Source of the DNA: Candidatus Glassiibacteriota bacterium
GTDB taxonomy: Bacteria > Gemmatimonadota > Glassbacteria > GWA2-58-10
DNA: 5,564 nucleotides
Direction: 5' to 3'
Assembly (NCBI GenBank): GCA_016934095.1
Contig: JAFGTO010000215.1
Location: forward strand, 1-5,564
Each line of letters opens with the position of its first letter. Position 1 is the stretch's first letter. This document shows positions 1 through 4,930 of this stretch, piece by piece. Both the position numbers and the translations under genes were made by a program. The notes under the pieces are model-generated. The model saw only the letters and a list, made by a program, of their open reading frames with translations, was not told where the DNA came from and did not search any database.

Positions 1-357
1 CAAGGCGGCTCGGATGGTCCGTCCTGTAAACAGGACATCATCGACCAGCACCACCACCAGGCCGGTGATGTCCGGAGGCAGGTCGGTGCTGCGCACCACC
101 GGCTGTACCGGGGTATGGCGGAGGTCGTCGCGGTAAAGTGTGATGTCGAGCTTGCCTGTGGGCACCTTGACTCCGTCGATCTCCTCGATACAACCGACCA
201 GGCGCTCGGCCAGGTTGACACCACGGGTCTGGATGCCTACCACTAGCAGCCTGTCGGTGCCCTGGTTCTGTTCGAGCACCTCGTGGGCTATGCGGCGAAT
301 GGAGCGGCGCATCATCTCGGCGTCCAAAACCTGCTTTTCTGTCGATTTGGATGGCAT
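1..357 (-). CDS. pyrR: PyrR: bifunctional pyr operon regulator / uracil phosphoribosyltransferase (partial, C-terminus cut off)
   Basis: This is the N-terminal 119 codons of a PyrR protein; the reading frame runs open off the left edge. Members of the family are about 180 residues, so roughly 60 are missing. Visible hallmarks are the segment RRIAHEVLEQNQG (residues 21-33), GIQTRG (41-46), the PyrR-diagnostic LDITLYRDDL (70-79), and the PRPP-binding loop VVLVDDVLFTGRT (102-114) with the paired acidic residues D106 and D107. PyrR binds pyr mRNA when UMP or UTP is abundant and promotes termination; many members also convert uracil and PRPP to UMP. The ATG at 355-357 is chosen because the conserved region starts about 15 residues in and an AGGG (364-367) lies just upstream. 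The leader directly upstream carries a matching PyrR-responsive attenuator, which supports autoregulation. Pyrimidine genes such as pyrB would be expected further left but lie outside the window. Confidence 0.95.
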   Translation of the reverse strand, partial: MPSKSTEKQVLDAEMMRRSIRRIAHEVLEQNQGTDRLLVVGIQTRGVNLAERLVGCIEEIDGVKVPTGKLDITLYRDDLRHTPVQPVVRSTDLPPDITGLVVVLVDDVLFTGRTIRAAL

Positions 358-367
358 TGATTTCCCT

Positions 368-410
368 AAAAAAAACCTTTCAGTGGTGCGAGGCCCCATG
401 AAAGGTTTTT
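368..410 (-). terminator. Intrinsic terminator of the pyrR leader attenuator
   Basis: A perfect 12-bp inverted repeat (371-382 with 399-410) encloses a 16-base loop. On the minus strand the RNA 3' arm reads UGAAAGGUUUUU and runs into three more Us, giving eight consecutive Us (375 down to 368). It ends 10 bases before the pyrR start codon, and the pyrR AGGG follows at once. The stem is A/U-rich with only a few G-C pairs, so strength is moderate. The left RNA arm can alternatively pair with the upstream PyrR-site region, which makes this a conditional terminator. It may also serve as the end of TPR gene transcripts. Confidence 0.82.
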
Positions 411-445
411 AGAAGTTACCGGATATCACCTTTTCACAGCCTCAC
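388..445 (-). promoter_or_regulatory. Candidate antiterminator pairing in the pyrR leader
   Basis: The RNA segment from 445 down to 428 (GUGAGGCUGUGAAAAGGU) can pair with the segment from 406 down to 388 (ACCUUUCAUGGGGCCUCGC). I count 17 pairs, including some G-U pairs, with one bulged A on the 5' side and a bulged GG on the 3' side, closing a 21-base loop (407-427). It uses both the descending half of the PyrR-site hairpin and the 5' arm of the terminator, so it excludes both. This is the expected default structure when PyrR is not bound. The pairing was found by eye, without energy calculation. Confidence 0.7.
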
Positions 446-462
446 TGAACCGGATTAAAAGG
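429..462 (-). promoter_or_regulatory. PyrR-binding RNA element (anti-antiterminator hairpin)
   Basis: On the minus-strand RNA the element starts CCUUUUAAUCCGG, continues with the loop UUCAGUGAGG, and closes with CUGUGAAAAGG. The lower stem pairs CCUUUU with AAAAGG. The upper stem pairs CGG with CUG through one G-U. The loop differs from the classical Bacillus motif UCCAGAGAGG at two positions; the GUGAGG variant is, from memory, also seen in high-GC PyrR sites. Bound PyrR would stabilise this hairpin, sequester AAAAGG, and free the terminator arm. Its position, 22 bases after the TPR gene stop codon and about 70 bases before pyrR, matches a pyr attenuator. Confidence 0.85.
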
Positions 463-484
463 CGAGAGATTTTTCGCTGACTGC

Positions 485-1633
485 TCAATTCGAGCCTTCG
501 GTCTTTGCCTTGAGCTCCTCGGCTTCTTTCCAGATTTCGATGGCCTTTGTCTTATCACCCTGCTTCATGTAGGCCACGCCCAGATTCTGCAGGGTCGCAT
601 GGTCCCGCGGGCAGTTATTGTCGATCATGGTCTCGATAGTAGTGATCACCTGGTCCCACCGATCGAGGGTAATATATATATAATAAAGCTGTACCCCGGA
701 CTCGCAGTCGGTGGGGGTGTCTTCGTAAACCCGGGAAAAGCATTCAGCGGCTTGAACCAGGTAATCGTGGGCCTGCTGCTTGGTGGCCTCATCCTCGCTT
801 TTATCGAGCTTGAGATAGAGCTGGTAATAACACATGCCTGCATTATAGAGATCGGCCATACTGATATCCGTACCGATTTCCAGGCCGGCGTCGTTGAGCC
901 ACTGGCTGTAAATTCTGGCCGAGTTTTCAAAGTCGGAGCGGTTCATGTAAATCGAGACCAGGCGGCGCTGGACATCAAAATCGTCCGGGCTCTCATCCAG
1001 GAATTCCTCGTAGATCCTGATCGCTTCGTCTTCATTTCCCGATATCAGGTAAGCATGGCCCAGGTTCTTGACGAACGAGTGGTCTTCCGGGTCCAGCTCG
1101 ATCGCCGCTTTGAGGTTCTCGATAGCTTCCTGGTAGAGGATCTTGGCGCTGTCCGGCTGCGGCGGTTCCGCAGACTGGCAAAGCTGGGCCTGCTCCAGCA
1201 GGGCCACTCCCAGGTTGGCGTGGGACTCTTTCCTGTCCGGATTGATCGAGTTGGCCAGACGGTACTTGGAGATAGTTTCGCTGTAACGTTTCTGCTGCAG
1301 CAGGGCGGTGGCATCCTTGACGAAAGAAGCCCAGTGGTAGTTGCGATACTTCTCGATATCCTTTTTTAAATCCTTGTCCGGGTTCTTCAGCAGGGCCAGG
1401 CTGTAATTCTCCCCGGCCTTGGCCCACTGGGCGATCCCCGCATAAGCCCGGGCCAGGTAGTAGTACAACTCCGGATCGTCAGGGTACTGGGCCTTGTTCT
1501 CCTCCAGCACCTCAGCCGCTTCCTTGAATTTCTTGGCCTTGATCCTGACCTTGGCCCCGGTCACCACCGGCGTGGAAGCCACTGTTAAAAACCAGATGAC
1601 CGGAATCATCAATGTGATCAATATTCGACGCAT
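485..1633 (-). CDS. Exported TPR-repeat protein of unknown specific function
   Basis: A 382-residue protein that starts with a probable signal peptide or N-terminal anchor: MRR, then a hydrophobic run at about residues 4-20, with a plausible cleavage after A27 (VVTGA). No lipobox cysteine is present. The rest is almost entirely tetratricopeptide repeats. Clear units lie at about 55-84, 104-132, 137-180 (widened by a Gln/Pro-rich insert around 150-163), 186-216, 220-249, 262-305 and 345-377, with motif residues such as NLGVALLEQ, NLGHAYLISGNEDEAI and NLGVAYMKQGDKTKAI. TPR arrays are protein-binding scaffolds, so a periplasmic or outer-membrane assembly role is possible, but the partner is unknown. 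The ATG is supported by AGGAAAGGG about 7 bases upstream, and a promoter lies at 1716-1744. The next gene downstream is pyrR behind its attenuator; a functional link is doubtful and the two may simply be adjacent. Confidence 0.9.
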   Translation of the reverse strand: MRRILITLMIPVIWFLTVASTPVVTGAKVRIKAKKFKEAAEVLEENKAQYPDDPELYYYLARAYAGIAQWAKAGENYSLALLKNPDKDLKKDIEKYRNYHWASFVKDATALLQQKRYSETISKYRLANSINPDRKESHANLGVALLEQAQLCQSAEPPQPDSAKILYQEAIENLKAAIELDPEDHSFVKNLGHAYLISGNEDEAIRIYEEFLDESPDDFDVQRRLVSIYMNRSDFENSARIYSQWLNDAGLEIGTDISMADLYNAGMCYYQLYLKLDKSEDEATKQQAHDYLVQAAECFSRVYEDTPTDCESGVQLYYIYITLDRWDQVITTIETMIDNNCPRDHATLQNLGVAYMKQGDKTKAIEIWKEAEELKAKTEGSN

Positions 1634-1696
1634 TTTAACACCCTTTCCTGAAGCGATAAATATTAAAAAATCAAAAATATTTTGTCCGGTTGATAG

Positions 1697-1703
1697 CCTC
1701 CTT
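1697..1703 (-). promoter_or_regulatory. Orphan perfect Shine-Dalgarno in the TPR gene leader (possible STAB-SD)
   Basis: The minus strand reads AAGGAGG, a perfect anti-16S complement. No ATG, GTG or TTG follows in the next 20 bases, and the TPR start codon is more than 60 bases downstream with its own AGGAAAGGG site. It lies 12 bases after the predicted -10 box, so it would be at or within a few bases of the transcript 5' end. Such 5'-terminal sites are known to protect mRNA from 5' exonucleases in Bacillus (STAB-SD of cry genes). The role here is inference. Confidence 0.4.
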
Positions 1704-1715
1704 ATTATTCAAGAT

Positions 1716-1744
1716 AAAATACTTGTTGTCTTCACTACAGTCAA
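1716..1744 (-). promoter_or_regulatory. Sigma70-type promoter for the TPR gene
   Basis: The minus strand reads TTGACT (-35, 1739-1744), a 17-base spacer, and TATTTT (-10, 1716-1721). This is five of six at -35 and four of six at -10 with ideal spacing, in an AT-rich gap between the ATPase stop codon and the TPR start codon. Predicted transcription would begin near 1704-1710, giving a leader of about 75 bases. The -35 box sits inside the inverted repeat at 1733-1759. Confidence 0.6.
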
Positions 1745-1759
1745 GAAAAACCTGTAGTG
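1733..1759. repeat. 8-bp perfect inverted repeat overlapping the TPR gene -35 box
   Basis: CACTACAG (1733-1740) and CTGTAGTG (1752-1759) are exact reverse complements separated by 11 bases. The arrangement spans the -35 hexamer at 1739-1744, a usual place for a repressor or activator operator. It begins 14 bases after the ATPase gene's stop codon, so it could instead be a 3' hairpin of that transcript. No U run follows on the minus strand, so a standard intrinsic terminator is unlikely in that direction. Confidence 0.45.
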
Positions 1760-1773
1760 GCTCGCTGTCCGGT

Positions 1774-2595
1774 TCAACCTCCCGGCGTCGCCGGGCCGCC
1801 CTCAGTCCTGCGGTCCGCCGCACCGCTGTCGATCCCGGCCGCGGCAAGCTTCCGGATAAGCGGGTGGCAGCAGCCCGCCTCCCCGCTCAGCCCTTCCGTT
1901 ATGCTGTCGGAGTCTCCCGAAAAAAGCACTCCTCCATTGCTTGACAAGATGAAAACACTACCGGCCCAGCCGATCAGCCGGCCGGCCCCGGCAGCAGCGG
2001 CGACTACCGTTACCCCCCGCCGGGACTCCCCGGCCAGAAAGCTTAAGACCGCCTTGGTGTGCCTGCCGTCGAGCATGGCCAGGGGCTCATCGCAGAACCA
2101 CACTCCCGGCTCTGCCAGGGCCTGTGAGACCAGCGACAGCAGGCGGCGCTCGCCATCGCTCAGCGACCACACCGACCTCCCGGCCCTGGAGCGGAACTCG
2201 ACTCCGAAACCGGCCTCCAGCCGGGCGAGCCTCTCGCTTGCGATTATTCCCTCCGGCAAACAGAAACTCAGCTCCTGTTCCACAGTGGCCCCCACAAAGG
2301 TCTCTTCTCCCGGCGGGGGCAGGAAACCTGTCCTGAGGTTCCCGGATTCCGCGGCCCGGAACTTGCCCCCGTTTGCCAGGATGTATTCTATCCGTCCCGA
2401 GGCAGGAGACTCGAAACCGGCGAGCAGCCTCAGGAGCATTGAACGGTGCGGCGCTGTTCCGCCGGCAACCAGCACCGCGGACCCGGATTCGATCAGCCAA
2501 TCGATCGGGGCCGCCGGGGAGTTCCGCTGCTGCCCGGCCAGGTCGGCCGGCAACTCGACAGCCTCCAACCTTATTTGACGAAGGGAGTTGTGCAT
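1774..2595 (-). CDS. ABC-type ATPase, ECF/CbiO-like, with degenerate nucleotide-binding motifs
   Basis: A 273-residue ABC ATPase domain protein. The signature region is WSLSDGERR (residues 143-151, LSDGE in place of LSGGQ), followed at normal spacing by Walker B VWFCDEPLAMLD (165-176) with the catalytic E170 and a D-loop. The stretch PPPGEETFVGATVEQELSF (93-111) resembles the Q-loop region of energy-coupling-factor ATPases, and the tail around HPLIRKLAAAGI (244-255) resembles the ECF C-terminus. Walker A is broken: GGTAPHRS (45-52) has H and R where G and K belong. The Q-loop glutamine is proline, and the H-loop region (TVVAAAAG, 196-203) has no histidine. Hydrolysis by this subunit alone is therefore doubtful; it may be the inactive half of a heterodimer. 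No transmembrane partner is in the window. The in-frame codon before the ATG is a stop. No Shine-Dalgarno precedes the ATG; a TTG at codon 15 has GGAGG upstream, but starting there would remove the first strand (IRLEAVEL). Confidence 0.82.
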   Translation of the reverse strand: MHNSLRQIRLEAVELPADLAGQQRNSPAAPIDWLIESGSAVLVAGGTAPHRSMLLRLLAGFESPASGRIEYILANGGKFRAAESGNLRTGFLPPPGEETFVGATVEQELSFCLPEGIIASERLARLEAGFGVEFRSRAGRSVWSLSDGERRLLSLVSQALAEPGVWFCDEPLAMLDGRHTKAVLSFLAGESRRGVTVVAAAAGAGRLIGWAGSVFILSSNGGVLFSGDSDSITEGLSGEAGCCHPLIRKLAAAGIDSGAADRRTEGGPATPGG

Positions 2596-2622
2596 TTATT
2601 TAATTTATTGCCAGAAAAAAAC

Positions 2623-2651
2623 TTGACAGAGAATTGATGATCTTCTATCAT
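2623..2651 (+). promoter_or_regulatory. Consensus sigma70 promoter for the small secreted protein
   Basis: A perfect -35 TTGACA (2623-2628), a 17-base spacer, and TATCAT (-10, 2646-2651, five of six to consensus). It faces the gene starting at 2781 and would give a leader of about 120 bases. It lies 28 bases from the start codon of the divergently transcribed ABC ATPase, for which I found no convincing promoter or Shine-Dalgarno site. Confidence 0.75.
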
Positions 2652-2780
2652 TAAGAAGTAAGTAAATTCCGCCTTGATTTCTGTCTTGAGCACCGGTTTA
2701 TCGAAAAGAGCAATGTTTTTTCCGAGGAGAATGTCTTGAGACTACCATAACCGCTCACCGCAGTGCCGGGAGATTTTTTT

Positions 2781-3197
2781 ATGAGATTTTTCAAAGCGAT
2801 CGGATTTTTCACAGTATTATGTCTAATAGCGGCCACGGCGACGGCAAAAAAGAATCCCTATGAACAAAAAGGCAGATTCGGAATCGTTATCCACGACAAT
2901 TTCGTAACGCTGGATTACGTGATTACTTATCTCGATGAAACACACAAGCCCGACCACCTTGCCTTTCGGCTCGACATCCAGGACGCCAAGGGCCTCGACC
3001 TGGCCTACGAAGTGGCAGAGGAAGAATGCTTACTGAAAAACGCCAGAAAGCAAACGTTGGAAGGCAAGGTGGAACGGATCAATAACACCACCGTAATCCT
3101 GCTCTTCCCTTACGACGAGAATTTCCAGAAAACGAAAAAACTGACCTTATACACCGTAATCAGGGACTATAAACTGAAAAAAGATTTCAAGTTTTAG
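2781..3197 (+). CDS. Small secreted protein of unknown function
   Basis: I do not recognise this 138-residue protein. It has a clear signal peptide: MRFFK, then a hydrophobic core to about residue 18, then AATATA before KK, predicting cleavage after A22. Cys14 inside the core does not fit a lipobox, because the residue before it is Leu. The mature part (about 116 residues) mixes alternating hydrophobic segments such as FVTLDYVITYL and TVILLFPYD with many charged residues and ends in a lysine-rich tail (KLKKDFKF), suggesting a small beta-rich periplasmic or extracellular domain. The ATG at 2781 is chosen over an upstream in-frame GTG at 2763 because GGGAG (2768-2772) lies 8 bases before it and the signal peptide then starts normally. 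Its base composition is more AT-rich than its neighbours. It has its own strong promoter and appears monocistronic. Confidence 0.8.
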   Translation: MRFFKAIGFFTVLCLIAATATAKKNPYEQKGRFGIVIHDNFVTLDYVITYLDETHKPDHLAFRLDIQDAKGLDLAYEVAEEECLLKNARKQTLEGKVERINNTTVILLFPYDENFQKTKKLTLYTVIRDYKLKKDFKF

Positions 3198-3558
3198 CAG
3201 GCACTTTTTCAAATACGCCTTAATTGAAGCCCCCCGTTGAGCAAGCTCGAGGAGAAGCTTCGATTGCCAGGGTATTTGTCGATTATTTATATCCGCTCGC
3301 AAACCGTTGCAGCAAGCCGTGAGGAATGCGCTCGCCAGTTAATTCAAATACCAGTCAACCTCAAGGATTGTTCCTTAGAGGGACATTCTACAACAGGCCG
3401 GCCAGGAACAATCGAAATCGCACCGGCAAGAGCACAGCGGATCGGTTTGTTATCCGGGATTTTCCTGACCACCTTGCCTCCAGCCTGAGCAGAGTTTCGA
3501 TTCGGGCCGCTTTACCTTCGGACGACAATTGATCTCTCTGCGAATCCCAGGCACCGCC
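3198..3558. other. Gap of about 360 bases without a recognisable gene
   Basis: Two short open frames on the plus strand (from TTG 3237, 83 codons, and from ATG 3326, 68 codons) show no recognisable motif and no convincing Shine-Dalgarno site, so I do not call them. No clear terminator with a T run follows the stop codon at 3197. A weak promoter-like pair, TTGCCA (3264-3269) and TTATAT (3287-3292) with 17-base spacing, could serve the response regulator but would leave a leader of about 260 bases. A small RNA or a decayed gene cannot be excluded. Confidence 0.5.
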
Positions 3559-3951
3559 ATGCAGAAAAAACCCAAGATACTTATCGTCGAAGACGACCCG
3601 CTGGTGCGCAGAACCTTCGCCCGCCTGATGGAAGAGGAAAACTACGAAGTATACTGCGCCGAGAATTGCCGGCCCGCCCTGGAGAAAATCCAGCAGGAGC
3701 GTTTCGACCTGGTGCTCACCGATATCCGTCTGGGCGACGGGGACGGGATCGAGGTGCTGGAATTTTCTAAAAAAAACAACCCGGACGGCATCGTGTTCAT
3801 GATCACCGGTTACGCCTCCCTGGACAGCATGAAAGAAGCCATGCGCAAAGGCGCCGAGGATTATATTATCAAGCCCATAGACATGAACCTGCTGCTGGTA
3901 AAAATCAAAAACGTCCTCGACCGCAGAGAGACCCTCCAGCCGCCGGATTAG
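3559..3951 (+). CDS. Single-domain response regulator (CheY-like receiver, NtrC-type)
   Basis: A 130-residue protein made only of a receiver domain. The metal-binding acidic pair is E11-D12-D13 in LIVEDDPLVRR, the phosphoacceptor is D55 (LVLTDIRLGDGDG), the switch residue is T83 (FMITGYAS), and the conserved lysine is K105 (AEDYIIKPID). The segments ITGYAS and AMRKGAEDYIIKP resemble NtrC-family receivers. The chain ends about 25 residues after KP with no room for a DNA-binding or enzymatic output domain, so it likely acts by protein contact or as a phosphorelay intermediate. The ATG at 3559 starts the domain in the usual place (MQKKPKILIVEDD); an in-frame TTG at 3529 would add ten residues with no family support. 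The Shine-Dalgarno is weak (AGG, 3550-3552). No histidine kinase is nearby. It converges with the recombinase gene, with 25 bases between stop codons. Confidence 0.92.
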   Translation: MQKKPKILIVEDDPLVRRTFARLMEEENYEVYCAENCRPALEKIQQERFDLVLTDIRLGDGDGIEVLEFSKKNNPDGIVFMITGYASLDSMKEAMRKGAEDYIIKPIDMNLLLVKIKNVLDRRETLQPPD

Positions 3952-3976
3952 CCCTGCTCCGGCCCCGGACCTCCAG

Positions 3977-4930
3977 TCAGGCGCGGGGATGAAACTCCCG
4001 GTGCACCTGACGGACCATTTCGCCGCTGACATGCGAGTAGATCTGGGTGGTGGCGATCCTGGCATGACCTAGCATCTCCTGCACCGCCCGCAGGTTCGCC
4101 CCGTTTTCCACCAGGTGAGTCGCAAAAGAGTGCCGCAACATGTGCGGGTGTACGTTTTCCCTGATACCGGCCAGTGCTGCGTACTTTCGCAGGATCTTCC
4201 AGATGCCTACCCGGGAGAGCGGGGCTCCGCCCCGCAGGTTCAGAAAAACCTTTCCCCGGCCGGCCGCGCCCTTATCCAGCAGCGGGCGCTCCGTTTCCAG
4301 GTACCGCTCCAGGGCCTCTACCGCAGCTTCACCCAGGGGCACCACTCTCTGCTTGGACCCCTTGGCGAAGATTACCAGCACTTCCCGGCGGCTGAGTCTC
4401 AGGTCGTCCAGGCGCAGCCCCACTGTTTCGGAGACCCGCATCCCGGTTGCGTACATCAGCTCGATCAGGGCGGCATCCCGCAGGCCGCCGAGCTTGCCCG
4501 TGTCGACCGCCTCGAGCATCTCCAGGATCTGCTGCAGGGAGAGCACGTGCGGGAGCTTGCGTGTGGCCCGCGGCAGGTCGATCGTCTCGGTAGGATCGTA
4601 ATGGATGAATTTTTCCCCCAGCAGGAAGCGGAAATACGTCCGCAGGCTGCTGGTCCGGCGGGCCAGCGAGCTGGCCTCCAGCGGCAGCCCGGCCAGACGG
4701 TTGAAATACTCTTCCACCAGCTCCCGCCTCACCGCCGCAGGCCCGGTTATCCCTGCGGCGGACATCTCCAGCACGAAAGAACCCACGTCCGAGCAGTAAG
4801 CCGAAACCGAGTTGTCCGCCAGGCTGCGCTCGAACACCAGGTAGTCCTGGAACTGCTCGAGGTAGAAGCTTCGGACCAGCCCGGCGTTCCCGGCTAAGCC
4901 GTCCCGGTTGAAACGAAAAACGGGTTCCAC
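3977..4930 (-). CDS. xerD: Tyrosine recombinase, XerD type
   Basis: A 317-residue integrase with an N-terminal SAM-like core-binding domain (about 20-108, with YLVFERSLADNSVSAY) and a C-terminal catalytic domain. The full catalytic set is visible: R165 (YATGMRVSE), K190 (FAKGSKQR), H263 and R266 (HPHMLRHSFATHL), H289 (MLGHARI) and the nucleophile Y298 (TQIYSHV). YATG and RVVPLGEAAVEAL favour XerD over XerC, though lineages with a single Xer blur this. Xer recombinases resolve chromosome dimers at dif during division. The protein is slightly longer than the typical 295-300 residues because of about 18 extra N-terminal residues. The GTG start is supported by AGGAG (4936-4940) five bases upstream, inside the preceding hydrolase gene. 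The two genes overlap by 37 bases, suggesting translational coupling. No integrase-associated attachment site or mobile cargo is seen, so a housekeeping role is preferred. Confidence 0.92.
   Translation of the reverse strand: MEPVFRFNRDGLAGNAGLVRSFYLEQFQDYLVFERSLADNSVSAYCSDVGSFVLEMSAAGITGPAAVRRELVEEYFNRLAGLPLEASSLARRTSSLRTYFRFLLGEKFIHYDPTETIDLPRATRKLPHVLSLQQILEMLEAVDTGKLGGLRDAALIELMYATGMRVSETVGLRLDDLRLSRREVLVIFAKGSKQRVVPLGEAAVEALERYLETERPLLDKGAAGRGKVFLNLRGGAPLSRVGIWKILRKYAALAGIRENVHPHMLRHSFATHLVENGANLRAVQEMLGHARIATTQIYSHVSGEMVRQVHREFHPRA

Noticed and set aside
371..410. Same hairpin as a plus-strand terminator
   Set aside because: It also has a short T run on the plus strand (406-410), but no plus-strand gene precedes it; the minus-strand U run is longer and the PyrR context fits that strand.
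671..688. Alternating AT tract inside the GC-rich TPR gene
   Set aside because: It is explained by codons for the Tyr/Ile-rich stretch LYYIYI; no promoter-like partner or repeat structure goes with it.
599..1369. Long plus-strand open frame (256 codons) opposite the TPR gene
   Set aside because: It has no motif, while the minus strand encodes clear TPR repeats with a signal peptide, ribosome site and promoter. It is an antisense shadow.
1658..1682. AT-rich inverted repeat (AAATATT / AATATTT) in the TPR leader
   Set aside because: Seven A/T pairs only, expected by chance in such an AT-rich stretch.
1757..2578. Plus-strand open frame as long as the ABC ATPase gene (273 codons)
   Set aside because: Its product is a low-complexity Ser/Pro/Arg mix. 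The opposite strand carries the ABC signature and Walker B at correct spacing, which settles the coding strand.
2763..2780. GTG at 2763 as the start of the secreted protein
   Set aside because: The GGGAG site lies downstream of it and fits the ATG at 2781, which also gives a normal signal peptide.
3388..4065. Minus-strand open frame (225 codons) opposite the response regulator
   Set aside because: It overlaps the response regulator and the end of the recombinase gene and has no recognisable motif; the receiver residues on the plus strand are complete.
4115..4897. Plus-strand open frame (260 codons) opposite xerD
   Set aside because: It is the antisense of a recombinase with a complete catalytic set, and its product is Gln/Arg/Pro-rich without motifs.
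3977..4930. Recombinase as evidence of an integrated mobile element
   Set aside because: Its sequence is XerD-like, it is coupled to a housekeeping hydrolase, and no attachment repeats, tRNA or cargo genes are visible.
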